Shown here: one piece after another, positions 33,091-43,367 of the stretch
Position numbering within the stretch: position 1 is the stretch's first letter
Layout of the letters: the number at the start of each line of letters is the position of its first letter
The notes under the pieces: generated by a model
The model's database searches: none
What the model was told of the DNA's origin: nothing
The model's input: only the letters and a program-made list of their open reading frames with translations
Assembly: GCA_963717955.1 (NCBI GenBank)
Contig: CAVQXR010000002.1
Location: 186,001 to 250,000 of the forward strand
Origin: CAVQXR01 sp963717955
Lineage (GTDB): Bacteria > Actinomycetota > Thermoleophilia > Gaiellales > Gaiellaceae
Length of the DNA: 64,000 nucleotides
Reading direction: 5' to 3'
Translations under genes and position numbers: made by a program

Positions 33091-33602
33091 GCGTGCACCG
33101 GATAGCGCTCGAGATCAACGGAGAGCCGGTGGAAGCGACCGTGGAGTCGAGGCACCTGCTGGTGGACTTCCTGCGCTACGACCTCGGGCTCGTCGGTGTG
33201 CACGTTGGCTGTGAGCACGGCGTCTGCGGGACCTGCACGGTGCTTCTCGACGGGAGGAGCGCCCGTTCGTGCATCGCGTTCGCGGTGGACGTGGACGGGT
33301 CGTCGATCACGACGGTGGAGGGCATTGCTCCGCACGGACGGCTGAATCCACTTCAGGAGGCGTTTCTGGAGAACCATGGCCTGCAGTGCGGGTATTGCAC
33401 GCCGGGGATGCTGCTTCGCGCGACCGAGTTCCTGCGCGAGAACCCCGACCCCACGCGAGCCGAGGCGCGCGAGGCGATCGCGAGCAACCTGTGCCGGTGT
33501 ACCGGCTACCAGTTCATCGTCGACGCGGTCGTGGACGCCGCCGCCCGGCTCCGGGCGACGCCGGACGGCGTGACGGGCGTCGGTTCGGGTGCGCACGAAT
33601 GA
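33087..33602 (+). CDS. xanthine dehydrogenase family, 2Fe-2S subunit
   Basis: A 171-aa protein. The plant-type cluster is CEHGVCGTCTVLLDG (N-terminal domain). The second cluster is in LQCGYCTPGML and NLCRCTGYQFIV (C-terminal four-helix domain). Complete length for CoxS/XdhC-type. Overlaps both neighbours by 4 bp. Confidence 0.95.
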   Translation: MSVHRIALEINGEPVEATVESRHLLVDFLRYDLGLVGVHVGCEHGVCGTCTVLLDGRSARSCIAFAVDVDGSSITTVEGIAPHGRLNPLQEAFLENHGLQCGYCTPGMLLRATEFLRENPDPTRAEAREAIASNLCRCTGYQFIVDAVVDAAARLRATPDGVTGVGSGAHE

Positions 33603-36013
33603 CGACGGCTGCGGACCCGCCATACCGCTGGATCGGCAAGTCGATCCCGAAGGTCGAGGATCGGAAGTTCCTGCTCGGCCGCGGCAACTACGTCGATGAT
33701 CTTGCCGTGCCGGGCATGCTCCACGCAGCGATGCTGCGGAGCCCCCACGCGCACGCGCGCATCGTCGGTATCGACGCCGAGCGGGCTCGCCGGCTGCCCG
33801 GTGTCGCCGCGGTCGTGACCTGCCTCGAGGCGATGGAGCTGTGCGACCCGATGCCGGACTTCGGCCCGGCTCCCGAGCTGCATGCATGGCGATGTATGGC
33901 ATCCGACAAGGTGCGCTTCGTCGGCGAGCCCGTCGCCGCGATCGTCGCTTCGAGCCGTTACGTGGCTGAGGACGCGCGCGATCTGATCGAGGTCGAATAC
34001 GAGATTCTCGAGCCGGTCGTCGACGCGCGGCGGGCGATGGAGCCGTCGGCTTCGCTCGTGCACGAGGCGCTGGGCTCGAACGTGGCGATCGACTCGACGC
34101 TCAGCTACGGCGACGTCGAGCAGGCGTTCGCGAACGCGGCTCTCGTGGTTCGCGACCGCCTCTACTGGGGCAGGACGGGCGGTCAGCCGCTCGAGACCGT
34201 GGGTGCCGTCGCGAGCTACGAGCCGGCGACCGGCCTGATGACGATCCACTCGAACTCGGTCGCCCTCACGAACTTCCTGTTCCTGCTCGCGAAGGCGATG
34301 AAGATTCCGGCGAACAAGCTGGACCTCCACCCGCATCCTGCGGGCGGGAGCTTCGGCTCCAAGTTCTGGGCGGTGCGGGTCAACGTGCTCGCCGGGATGC
34401 TGAGCAAGGTCGTCGGCCGCCCGGTGAAGTACGTGGAGGATCGCCTCGACAATCTCTCCTGTTGCGACCACCATGGTTCCGAGCGGTCCTACGACATCGA
34501 GCTCGCGATCGGCGCCGACGGCATCTTCACGGGGCTTCGGCTGGACGTGGTCGACGACTACGGCGCCTACATCCAGTTCGGGTTGGGCACGCACGGCAAC
34601 GCGATGGCCCAGGTCATCGGCCCCTACCGGATCGAGGCGATCGAATACCGCGCACGGGGCGTGTTCACGAACAAGTGCCAGCAGGGCGCCTACCGGGGAT
34701 TCGGGTCCGAGGTGCACAACTACGTGCTCGAGCGCATCGTCGATCTCGCAGTCCGCGAGCTCGGGGAGGATCCCGTCGAGCTGCGCCGGCGCAACTTCAT
34801 CCGCCCCGGGCAGTTTCCCTACAAGATCCCCGGGGGGAACGAGTACGACAGCGGCGACTACGAGGCGGTGCTCGACAAGGCGCTCGAGCTGGCCGACCTA
34901 CCCCACTGGCGACGCGAACAGGAACGCCTCCGCAAGGAAGGTCGCTACATCGGCATCGGCCTGGTCACGTGCCAGGAGCGCAGCGTCTACGCGGCGAACG
35001 AGTGGTGGTTCTTCGATCGCGGCAAGGGCATCTTCGTGTCGAGCGTTCCCGAGAGCATCACGCTCAGCGTCGACGCGACCGGCGGCATCACGGCGACGCT
35101 GTACTCGACCGCCTTCTGGGGCAACAGCCCGGAGACGGTCGTCGCCCAGTGCGTTGCCGAGGAGCTCGGCGTCGAGCCTGAGAGCGTGAGCGTCGTCTAC
35201 GCGGGAACGAGGACAGGGCTCCCGGCCAGCGGCCCGGGCGGTAGCCGATTCACCGTCATGATCGCCGGCGCGGTCCAGGGCGCTGCGCACCAGATACGGG
35301 AGAAGGCGATCAGGGTGGCCGCTCACATGCTCGAAGCCAGCCCGGGCGACCTCGAGTTCGTGTCCGGCGGCGTCCAGGTGCGCGGCAACCCGGATACCCG
35401 GAAGTCGCTCGCGGAGATCGCGGTCATGCCGCGCCTGTTCAAGCACAGCCTTCCCGACGACATCGACAGCGGCTTCGAGGCGCACATGGTCTTCGACCAC
35501 CCGTATACCACCCTGACCACCGAAGACCGCTCCGACCTCGGGATCTTCTATCCGATGATGGGCCACGCCTGCCATATCCCGGTGATCGAGGTCGACGTCG
35601 AGACGGGAGAGGTCAGCTTCCTGCACTATGTGGCGGTGCACGACTGCGGCACGCTGATCAATCCGCGGTCGCTTGCAGGCCACATCGTCGGTGGGCTCGC
35701 GCAGGGGGTGGGGCAGACGCTGCTCGAGCAGTTCGTCTACAGCCCCGACGGTCAGCTGCTCACGTCCAGCTACCTCGACTACCTGATCCCGTCGGCGATG
35801 GAGATTCCCGAGGTTACGATCGGCCACGTGGAGACGCCGTCGCCGTTCACGCCGTACGGCGCCAAGGGAGGCGGGGAAGGCGGCCGGATGCACGCACCTG
35901 CCGCGATCGCGGCCGCCATCGACGACGCGCTGGCTCCCTTCGGTGTTCGCGTTCGCGACCTGCCGGCGACGCCGGAGCGCATCGTCGAGATGATCGAGGC
36001 CGGACGCCGCTAG
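33599..36013 (+). CDS. xanthine dehydrogenase family, molybdopterin-binding subunit
   Basis: An 804-aa protein. GKSIPKVEDRKFLLGRGNYVDDL begins the a/b hammerhead. HPHPAGGSFGSKFW, QQGAYRGFGSEVHN and GGGEGGRMHAPA (active-site Glu) are cofactor blocks. The AYRGFG loop lacks the AYRCSFR of true form I CO dehydrogenase, so this is a hydroxylase of an organic substrate (aromatic, heterocyclic or aldehyde) rather than CODH. Downstream cyclase and alcohol dehydrogenase genes support a catabolic role. Substrate not determinable. Confidence 0.92.
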   Translation: MTTAADPPYRWIGKSIPKVEDRKFLLGRGNYVDDLAVPGMLHAAMLRSPHAHARIVGIDAERARRLPGVAAVVTCLEAMELCDPMPDFGPAPELHAWRCMASDKVRFVGEPVAAIVASSRYVAEDARDLIEVEYEILEPVVDARRAMEPSASLVHEALGSNVAIDSTLSYGDVEQAFANAALVVRDRLYWGRTGGQPLETVGAVASYEPATGLMTIHSNSVALTNFLFLLAKAMKIPANKLDLHPHPAGGSFGSKFWAVRVNVLAGMLSKVVGRPVKYVEDRLDNLSCCDHHGSERSYDIELAIGADGIFTGLRLDVVDDYGAYIQFGLGTHGNAMAQVIGPYRIEAIEYRARGVFTNKCQQGAYRGFGSEVHNYVLERIVDLAVRELGEDPVELRRRNFIRPGQFPYKIPGGNEYDSGDYEAVLDKALELADLPHWRREQERLRKEGRYIGIGLVTCQERSVYAANEWWFFDRGKGIFVSSVPESITLSVDATGGITATLYSTAFWGNSPETVVAQCVAEELGVEPESVSVVYAGTRTGLPASGPGGSRFTVMIAGAVQGAAHQIREKAIRVAAHMLEASPGDLEFVSGGVQVRGNPDTRKSLAEIAVMPRLFKHSLPDDIDSGFEAHMVFDHPYTTLTTEDRSDLGIFYPMMGHACHIPVIEVDVETGEVSFLHYVAVHDCGTLINPRSLAGHIVGGLAQGVGQTLLEQFVYSPDGQLLTSSYLDYLIPSAMEIPEVTIGHVETPSPFTPYGAKGGGEGGRMHAPAAIAAAIDDALAPFGVRVRDLPATPERIVEMIEAGRR

Positions 36014-36880
36014 TGCAGACGTCCCGCATCGATCCAGGCGCGGTCGTCCGGGCGGCGCAGCTCGTACGGGAAGGCCGGATCTTCTCGCTCGCCCGTGAGC
36101 GGTTCCCCGGCATGCCGCTCTTCCCGGGGCATCCGCCCTTCCAGGTGTTGACCTACCGGAGCCCGCAGGGCATCTGCGCGGCCGGAGACGAGCCATGGGG
36201 GCCGCGCAACGAGGTAGGGCTCGGCTACATCAGCGAGCTCCTCATCGGCAGCGCTCACTCGGGCGCGCACATCGACGCGCTCGCCCACATCACCGTCGGC
36301 GACGAGCAGCGCTGGCACGGAGGGTCGGCACGCACTGACCTGGGCGACTTCGGCCCGTTGAAAGGTGGCGCCGAGGAGCTGTTCCCGATCTGGACGCGCG
36401 GGATCTTGTTCGACGTGCCCGCCCATCGCGGTGTCGAGTTCCTCGGGGCCGGCGAGCCGGTCACGAGGGCCGATCTCCAGGCGATCTCCGATCGCACCGG
36501 CGTCTCGGTCGAGCGTGGCGACGTCGCGCTCGTTCGCACGGGCTACATGCGGCACTGGCCCGATCCCGAGCGGATGCAGGCGAACCGCGGACCGGGCCCT
36601 GACCTCGGCGCAGCACGCTGGCTCCACGAGCGCGGCGTGATCGCCACTGGCAGCGACACCGAGACCTACGAGGTGCAGCCGGCGGTGGACGCCCTCGAGC
36701 CCGTGGAACCCGCAGCCGGTTCACACGTTCCTGCTCGTCGAGCAGGGCGTGTACCTCATGGAGCTGCTCGACCTCGAAGAGCTCGCGGCAGCCGGCGTCA
36801 CCGAGTTTCTGTTCGTCGCTCTTCCGCTCTCGATTCGCGGCGCGACAGGGTCGCTGATCGATCCGATCGCCGTCGTCTAG
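36013..36880 (+). pseudogene. cyclase/kynurenine-formamidase family hydrolase, one frameshift
   Basis: GTG 36013 shares a base with the upstream stop. SGAHIDALAHITVGD matches the HxGTHxDxPxH metal motif, GDVALVRTGYM and GSDTETYEVQP are family blocks. At about 36701 one extra C shifts the frame; in the next frame the expected end continues (WNPQPVHTFLLVEQGVYLME, FLFVALPLSIRGATGSLIDP) to TAG 36878. With one base removed it is a complete protein of about 288 aa. Possibly a sequencing error. Probable role: hydrolysing a cyclic amide or lactone made by the molybdoenzyme. Confidence 0.75.
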
Positions 36881-36883
36881 CCA

Positions 36884-37633
36884 GTGGTCGAGGCGACCTC
36901 GATCCGGCCTGCGGGCCCGAGCGATCGCGCGATCGGCGACCTCCAGTCGGCCCTCATCGCCGACATCGTCTCGGGCGAGCTCGTCGGGCCCTTCGTATCT
37001 GGCGACCGGCGCAGGCTTGCTGCGCGGTATGAGGTCTCGACCGCGGCCTTGCGCCTCGTCACGCCCGAGCTTCGGGAGCTCGGTCTGCTGACAGTCGACC
37101 GTTCGGGATGAGGGTGGCCGATCAGGAGTCATGGCGTCTGTTCGCACCGCCGTCTTCCGCGAGCTCGACCAGCCTCGCGGCCGCCACGCGATCGCCGCCT
37201 ACATGGACGCGCGCGCATCGTGGACGCAGATCTGTGCGCCCTGGCTGCACGGCGCCGCTGCGCGGCGACATCGACGAGCTCTCGCAGGCACGCCATGCGA
37301 TGGCCGCCGTCACCGGAGCATCGACGGAGGCGCCCGGCTCACTGCGAGCCTACGAGGCCGCGGACGATCGACTTCGCCGCACGATCGAGCGTGCGGCCCA
37401 CAACCGCTACCTCGCGGCGGTGACGGCTCGGCTCCGCCGCCGCATGCGACGACGCAGACTGGATGATCGTGCGAGTCCGTTCCTGCCCGATGGCCGCATC
37501 GATTCTCGATGCGCTCGTCGACGCGATTCGACGCGGCGACCCGGAGCAGGCATCGCGCGCGGCCCGGGCCGAGATCGACCTGCTCGAAAGCTGGGCCTGG
37601 CGTACGCTCGCCGACCTGAGGCGCCGCCGATGA
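36884..37633 (+). pseudogene. GntR/FadR-family regulator, several frameshifts
   Basis: Pieces in three frames add up to one protein: the winged helix (IADIVSGELVGPFVSGDRRRLAARYEVSTAALRLVTPELRELGLL), a linker (MRVADQESWRLF), and FCD-domain helices (DDRLRRTIERAAHNRYLAAVTARLRRRM), ending ILDALVDAIRRGDPEQASRAARAEIDLLESW, TLADLRRRR. At least three or four 1-base indels separate them, without stop codons inside the blocks. It would control the surrounding catabolic genes if functional. Confidence 0.65.
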
Positions 37634-38693
37634 GGGCGGCCGTCTATCGGAGGGGCGCGAGACGTCGCGGTGGAGTCGGTTGCCGATCCACCTCCCCCGC
37701 GCCCACACGAGGTCGTGCTCCAGGTGAGCCACGCCTCGATCTGCGGCACGGATGCGGCGGAGTGGTCGGACGGCCCGCACCTCGTCCCGCTGTTCGAACC
37801 ACATGCGGTAACCGGACATTCAGGGCCTGTCGTGCTCGGCCATGAGTTCGTCGGGGTCGTCGCCTCCGTCGGCGCCGAGGTCGCGAATCTCCACGTCGGT
37901 GACCCGCGTCGTCTCGGGAGCCGGAGTGTCCTGCGGAGCATGCAGCTGGTGCCGGTCGGGGCGGACGAATCTGTGCGAGCGCTACTACACGCTCGGCCTT
38001 CACGCCGACGGCGGCCTGGCAGAGTTCGTCACGACGCCGGCCCACATCTGCGTGGCGGTCCCCGACGCATGCGACGACGTCGCTGCAGCCGTCGCACAGC
38101 CGCTCGCTGTCGCGCGCCACGCGCTAGCCCGGGGCGCGGCCGGTTCCGGCGGGGCGCTCGCCGTGATCGGAGTGGGCGGCATCGGGAGCTTCGTCATCGC
38201 CTGCGGAGTCGATATCGGGATGTCGCCGGTCATCGCCGTGGACGTGAACGAGCGGCGGCTCGAGACGGCCCGCGCGCTCGGCGCGGACGTCCTCGTCGAC
38301 GCGCGCTCGGAATCGACGACCGCTGCCATCCGCGCGGCGACCGGCGAGGAGGGGGCGGACGTGGTCGTCGAGGCGTCCGGCATCGCCTCCGCGCCGGCGA
38401 CCGCGGTCGCTGCTACCCGGCGGGGCGGACGCGTCGTCCTGCTCGGCCTGCAGCACGCCCCCGATGAGATCGATCTGCTGGCCCTCACGCTTGCCGAGAT
38501 CGAGCTCACACCGAGCGTCGCTCACATCTGCGACACCGACCTTCCGCAGGCGCTCGCGATGCTTGCACGCGGCGACCTCGCCCCGGCGATCGTCGATCGC
38601 GTGATCCCGCTGGAGGCGGTCGTCGAGGACGGGCTGCAGCCGATCGCCGAGCGGTCAGTCGGCGGGAAGGTCGTCGTGAACCTCCGGAGCTAG
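37630..38693 (+). pseudogene. zinc-dependent alcohol dehydrogenase, two frameshifts
   Basis: ATG 37630 overlaps the GntR stop (ATGA). An extra A at about 37651 and an extra C at about 37914 split it. Corrected, it reads RDVAVESVADPPPPRPHEVV, HASICGTDAAEW (catalytic Cys), LGHEFVGVV, SCGACSWCRSGRTNLCERYY (four structural-Zn Cys), then the Rossmann motif VIGVGGIGSFVIACG. About 353 aa, complete, of the MDR/threonine-dehydrogenase-like type. Downstream of 37914 the frame is intact to 38693. Confidence 0.78.
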
Positions 38694-38717
38694 CTGGGAA
38701 GCGGGCCGCAGCCCTCG

Positions 38718-39272
38718 CTAGTAGGGGTAGGTGTAGGTGCCGGTGCCGGTCGTTCCACCGGGAGGGTCGTACGTCGTGCCGGGCGCGGTGTAATCCGTCG
38801 TGCCGGGCGCGGTGTAATCCGTCGTGCCAGGCGAGGTCGAATCCGTCGTCGTCCCGTTCGTTCCGGTCGTCCCGGTGCTCGTGGGATTCGAGTGCTCGCA
38901 GTCCGCGCCGACCTGATCGGCCGGGTCGGCCCTGACGGTGTCCTCGCCGGGGCCGCACGAGAGAACGTCGGCCTGTCCGTCGAGCGCCTCGAGGAGGTCG
39001 TTGCCCTGACCGCCGAACAGCTGATCCTTTCCCTTGCCGCCGATGAGGGTGTCGTCGCCCTTGTTGCCGTAGAGGGTGTCCGCGCCCCGGTACCCGTAGA
39101 CCTCATCCGATCCGGCCTTGCCCCGCAGTACGTCGGCGCGGCTCGTCCCCCTGAGGACGTCGCCTCCACCGGTGCCCGTGATCGTCGCGGCGGCCGCGAA
39201 GCCGGCCGCGAACACCAGAACGAGCGCACCGACCGCGGCGATCACCCGTATGGATGGCAGGGCTCGCTTCAT
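38718..39272 (-). CDS. small RTX-repeat exported protein
   Basis: A 184-aa protein, SD AAGGAGGGG. Signal peptide (VIAAVGALVLVFAAGFAAAA), then GTGGGDVLRGTSRADVLRGK, KGDDTLIGGKGKDQLFGGQGND, i.e. about five calcium-binding RTX repeats. The C-terminal tail is Thr/Gly/Pro-rich with a perfect 8-residue repeat (DYTAPGTT). Such short actinobacterial RTX proteins are secreted; function unknown. A longer RTX protein is at 16686-19574. Confidence 0.8.
   Translation of the reverse strand: MKRALPSIRVIAAVGALVLVFAAGFAAAATITGTGGGDVLRGTSRADVLRGKAGSDEVYGYRGADTLYGNKGDDTLIGGKGKDQLFGGQGNDLLEALDGQADVLSCGPGEDTVRADPADQVGADCEHSNPTSTGTTGTNGTTTDSTSPGTTDYTAPGTTDYTAPGTTYDPPGGTTGTGTYTYPY
38773..38844 (-). repeat. three tandem 24-bp units inside the small RTX gene
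   Basis: Units at 38773, 38797 and 38821; the first two are identical and the third has four changes. They encode DYTAPGTT/DSTSPGTT, a flexible C-terminal linker that can change length by slippage. Confidence 0.75.
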
Positions 39273-39391
39273 TGCCCCTCCTTCGGTTCAGGCGTCCTGC
39301 CTTCTTGTCGCTGGCGACAAGGACCTACGTCTGTAGCGGCGCAACGGATTGCGCTGACGTAACGCAGCACGCGGAGCGGAGGTCGACTCGA

Positions 39392-41076
39392 TCATGGTCG
39401 CTCGCTCCCGGGCCGGGGAAGCGGGTCGTCCGCGGGCGGGGCCTCGAGCGGGACCTTGACGGTGAAACGCGTGAGCCCGGACTGGGACTCGACCGAGATC
39501 CTGCCGTGATGCTTGTCGGTCACGATCGAGTAGGTGGTCGCGAGGCCAAGGCCGGTTCCCTTCCCCGGCTCCTTGGTCGTGAAGAAGGGGTCGAAGACTG
39601 CGTCTTGGCTTCCTCGGGGATGCCAGGTCCGTCGTCCTCGATCTCCACCACCGCCCATTCGCCGTCGCGCCGTGTGCGGATCGTGATCGTTCCCTTGCCG
39701 TCCACGGCATCGACGGCGTTGTCGAGGAGATTCGTCCAGACCTCGTTCAGCTCCGCGCCGGAAGCCGGAACCAGGGGCATGTCGGCACAGTACTCGCGGC
39801 GGATATCGATCCCGTCCTCGAGCTTCGAGCCGAGGATGACGAGCGTGTTGTCGAGGCCCTCGTGCACGTCGATCGATTGGACCGGTGCCTGTCCGAGGAA
39901 CGAGTAGCTCTTGAGTACGCCAACGATCTCGGAAACCCGCCGGGCACTTTCGCCGATCTCGTGCAGAAGCCGGTGTACGGCGAAGGCACTCGTGGCCCGC
40001 GCAAGGACCGCTGCCAGCGCTTCGCGGTCGAGCTGGGCGGCGCGCGTGGAGAGCTCGTGCACGTCGAGGCCCTGGTCGACGAGAGATGGAGTGATCTCCC
40101 AGCCGTCGGCGACGCCGTTCTCGGCCAGCCACGCCTCGAGGGCTCTCTCGCGGTCGGAGCGCTCGAGGGCATCGATGTCACCCGGGCTGGTGGCCAGCTC
40201 GCGCGCCGAGAGCTCCAGAGACAGCAGGAACTCCCGGCCCTCGGGCGTGAGAGCGGGGCCGTCGGCGCTGAGGTGTGCCAGCTCGAAGCGGCCGATTGCA
40301 TCGCGGAGGTGCTCCGATGCCCGAAGGGCCGCGGCGGCCGGGTTGTTCAGCTCGTGCGCAACGCCGGCGGCCAGCGTGCCCAACGTCGCCATCTTCTCCG
40401 ACTGGCGCAGTGCCATCTCCTGGTTCAGGAAAGCCACCTCGAGCGCCCGGAGCTTCCGGCGGTCGGTCACGAACGAGAGCAGGATGGCAAACGAGACGAG
40501 CGACACGGTCGTGATGTTGAGCGCGAAGAACGTCGTCACCAGCCAGCGGGGCAAGTTGTTGTCGACCGCCAGGCTTGGCTCGAGGGCAGCGGCTACCGCG
40601 ACGGCAGTCGCGTAGGCGACGAACCACCAGATTGCGCCCCTGGGACCTCCGAAGAGCAGTGCCATCAGCACGGCAATGAACGACCACAAGATCACCACGC
40701 TGCTGCCGACGAAGCCGCCGAGCGCGAACTGAAGCCCTAGCGGCAAGGCGAGGATCAGGAACTGCTGGGCGTTTCGGAACAGCTCGAAGCGCCGAAGACG
40801 AAGGAACATCAGGAGATCGACGAGCGTGAGAACCGCGTACGCGAACGGCAGGATTGCCGCCACGCGCTCGTCGTAGGCGAAATAGATCGCCGCCCAGACG
40901 ATTCCGGCCGGGACGACCGCGATTGCCGAGGCGGTGACCAGCATCTTTGCGTGCCGCGTCTCCCGGTCCTCGCCCTCGTCGCACGCCGTCCGCTCCAGCA
41001 ACCCGGTCCATCTGCGCCATGCGCGCGCGCAGGTGTTTGCCGTTCGCGTGTCCTCCCCGATGCCTGGATCTGTCAC
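39392..41076 (-). pseudogene. membrane sensor histidine kinase, one frameshift near C-terminus
   Basis: GTG 41076 (SD GGGGGA). Six hydrophobic segments fill residues 45-190. Then comes the H-box VAHELNNPAAAAL, the N-box LNEVWTNLLDNAVDAVDG and the G1 box IEDDGPGIPEEA. A single missing G at about 39600 (AAGGAC to AAGAC) moves the F and G2 boxes (AVFDPFFTTKEPGKGTGLGLATTYSIV) to another frame that ends correctly at 39392. Corrected length about 561 aa. No response regulator is adjacent. The atypical long insert after the H-box is shared with ATPase kinases of the HPK4 sort. Confidence 0.78.
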
Positions 41077-41168
41077 GAGTTCCCCCGGTTGACAGTATCT
41101 CCATGGCCGAAGCACGCCGGTCGGGGCACCTGCGGCGTCATCCGCGACGCGGCAGTCGCCGGAGATCG

Positions 41169-42059
41169 ATGCGGCCCGCGGCGGACTACCCTTGCTTCGT
41201 GGAGGCAGAGACGGTGCTCATGGACGCCGCTCGAGCCTATGAGGCCGCGCTGGGTCACCGGCTGGTCGCGGCCTACGCCCTCGGCAGTCTCGCTCACGGC
41301 GGTTTCAGCCCCCTCGTCAGCGATATCGATCTGGGGCTGATCGTCAGCGATCCGGTTTGCGCCGAAGACGCCGAGGCGATCGAGGCCGTGGCGGAGGCCG
41401 AGCGGGCAACGAGTTCGACGCTGAGCGCGCGGTTGTCGGTCTTCTGGGGCACGCGGTCGACGCTGACTGGGGAGGCGGACGGTGGGCGCTTCCCGGCCCT
41501 CGATCGCCTCGATCTGATCGAGAACGGCCGGCTGCTGCTGGGCACCGATGCTCGCGACGGTATCCCACGCCCCGGTACAGACGAGCTCCTTGTCACGGGC
41601 GCAGAGTTCGCGCTCGAGCTCCTGACCGGACGGCGGGCCGGCGCGGGTGCCTCGGCCGGGCACCTGGGGTCTCGTAGGTCGGCCGGAGAGGACGCCGTCG
41701 AGGAGATCCGCTGTCCGGAGCTCCTGATCGCTCAGGGCGTGCGGCGCCTGACGAAGCTCGTGTTGTACCCCGTTCGCTTCCTGTTCACGGCGACGTCCGG
41801 ACGCATCGGCACGAACGAGGACGCGGCCGCATGGTACGCCAGACAGGACGGGGTGCCGTCCGCTGCGCTCGTCGCCGCAGCGCTGGGATGGCGGACGGCC
41901 GCCCCGAGGGGCTCGCAGGCAACGTGCACCCTGCTCCGCGACCAGATCGTACCCCTCTACCTCCATTACCTCGACGACCACGTGGCACGCCTCGACGCTG
42001 TCGGGCAGGTCGATCTCGCACAGGCATTCGCGCAGCTACGCAACCGCATCCGGGAATGA
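41169..42059 (+). CDS. nucleotidyltransferase-domain protein
   Basis: 296 aa from ATG 41169 (GTG 41200 also possible). AAYALGSLAHGGFSPLVSDIDLGLIV is the GS-x-DxD motif of the Pol-beta (MNT/aminoglycoside) nucleotidyltransferase superfamily. The C-terminal half is all-helical (RRLTKLVLYPVRFLFTATSG, EDAAAWYARQ) and may bind substrate. Candidates are an aminoglycoside-type or regulatory nucleotidyltransferase. Divergent from the kinase. Confidence 0.75.
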   Translation: MRPAADYPCFVEAETVLMDAARAYEAALGHRLVAAYALGSLAHGGFSPLVSDIDLGLIVSDPVCAEDAEAIEAVAEAERATSSTLSARLSVFWGTRSTLTGEADGGRFPALDRLDLIENGRLLLGTDARDGIPRPGTDELLVTGAEFALELLTGRRAGAGASAGHLGSRRSAGEDAVEEIRCPELLIAQGVRRLTKLVLYPVRFLFTATSGRIGTNEDAAAWYARQDGVPSAALVAAALGWRTAAPRGSQATCTLLRDQIVPLYLHYLDDHVARLDAVGQVDLAQAFAQLRNRIRE

Positions 42060-42163
42060 TCCCTTCGTCCGAGATCCCGGCACGCGTCGAGCTCATGCTC
42101 ACGCCGCCGCATCGCGGCATTCCCATGGCGTCGTAGACGGGGGCCGCTCGCACGCGGGGTGGT

Positions 42164-42949
42164 TCAGCTCGTGGGCTTGCGATATGCGCTGGCGTTGCCG
42201 GTGTCCGCCTCGAATCCCGCCCTGCGGTAGACGCGGCCTGCGGGGTTCGTGGCTTCCGTGACGATCACCCACCGGTCACAGCCGCGCTTGCCGGCCCACC
42301 GTGCCGCAACCCCAAGGAGGTGGGAGGCCAGGCCGCGACGCCGGTGATCCTCGTCGGTGCTGACGCTCTGGTAGCGCGCCGTCGTGCTGCAGTCGACGAT
42401 GCCGAGCTCGGCCACGAGCGCATCGTCCACGAACGCCCCGAAGAAGGCCGCCACGTCCCGTTCGGAGAGTGCCCGCCACGCCCGCCTCTGCTCGCAAGCG
42501 AATCGCTCATGGGACTGCGGCTCGTCCTCACCGGTTCGGTCGTTCGCCGCCACCGCCCGCGCCAGGGATTGCGCCCAGTCTCCTCGCCGAAGGCGGCGCA
42601 CCGTGTATCCGTGCGGAAGCGGTGTCTGTCGGGGCGGAATCCGGGTCGTGAGCACGTCTTCCTGCTCCAGCGCGAGTCCCTGCGCAACCCAGGCACGCCG
42701 ATCATCGGGCATCCGGATCAGACCGATGGCGATCCAGGTCGCTGCGGGGAACGCAACCTGAAACGTCCTCACCCATCCCGCCGCGTCGTCCAACGCGTCC
42801 TCGTCGAGTACGTACAGACAGTTCCCCCAATGGAAGTCGGGGTTCTGCGCAGTACGGACGAGCAGATGGTCGCCATGCTCCTCGGCGGTGGAGCCGGTGA
42901 GCTCGAGCACGGCGAGGTCGGTCGCCAAGCCCACCGGCAACTCGCGCAT
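42164..42949 (-). CDS. GNAT-family acetyltransferase
   Basis: A 261-aa protein. The C-terminal half holds the GNAT acetyl-CoA site (STDEDHRRRGLASHLLGVAARWAG) and the late block NPAGRVYRRAGFE. The N-terminal 120 aa (DFHWGNCLYVLDEDALDD) looks like a second, degenerate GNAT lobe, as in tandem-GNAT proteins. Substrate unknown. Stands alone on the minus strand. Confidence 0.82.
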   Translation of the reverse strand: MRELPVGLATDLAVLELTGSTAEEHGDHLLVRTAQNPDFHWGNCLYVLDEDALDDAAGWVRTFQVAFPAATWIAIGLIRMPDDRRAWVAQGLALEQEDVLTTRIPPRQTPLPHGYTVRRLRRGDWAQSLARAVAANDRTGEDEPQSHERFACEQRRAWRALSERDVAAFFGAFVDDALVAELGIVDCSTTARYQSVSTDEDHRRRGLASHLLGVAARWAGKRGCDRWVIVTEATNPAGRVYRRAGFEADTGNASAYRKPTS

Positions 42950-43367
42950 GTCCGAACGCTAGCCGGTGAGCCGGGCGCGACGATCGATCTGCCTCTCCTC
43001 GGCGGCGTCCTCGAAGCTGTCGAGGCGCGCCCTGCGCGCGATCGATCGCCTCGTCGATCTGGTCGACGGTCACGTCGTGGTGAGCCCGGACGTCCCGCCG
43101 GACGCGGCGTCGCGGGACGAGGTATGTCGTGGAGCAGTACCTCAACTGCACCGTCGCCGACGACAGGATCGAAGCGCGCCGATCTCCTCTGCTCCGGCTT
43201 TCGGCCGCGTGTGGCTCGGTAGCGACTCGGACTCGAGACACACATGCGGCCCGGCCGCCACCGGGCGTAGCTTGCGCGTTCGCCCCCGGAACCCAGGGAC
43301 AATGGCGCATAATCTCCCCGTACCGGCAGCCAGCGGCCGCCGAGAGCCCACCGAGAAAGGAACGCCG
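42950..43367. other. 418-bp intergenic region, no supported gene
   Basis: Between the GNAT and the PEP-utilising gene. Open frames exist on both strands but carry no recognisable motif and are biased by GC content. Near the right end AAAGGAA precedes the TTG start at 43368, so the promoter for the downstream three-gene set should be here. Confidence 0.5.

Noticed and set aside
33599..36013. CoxL of form I CO dehydrogenase
   Set aside because: The active-site loop reads AYRGFG instead of AYRCSFR, so CO oxidation is not supported.
38773..38844. CRISPR-like array
   Set aside because: Three adjacent 24-bp units without spacers, in frame inside a coding region; simple tandem repeat.
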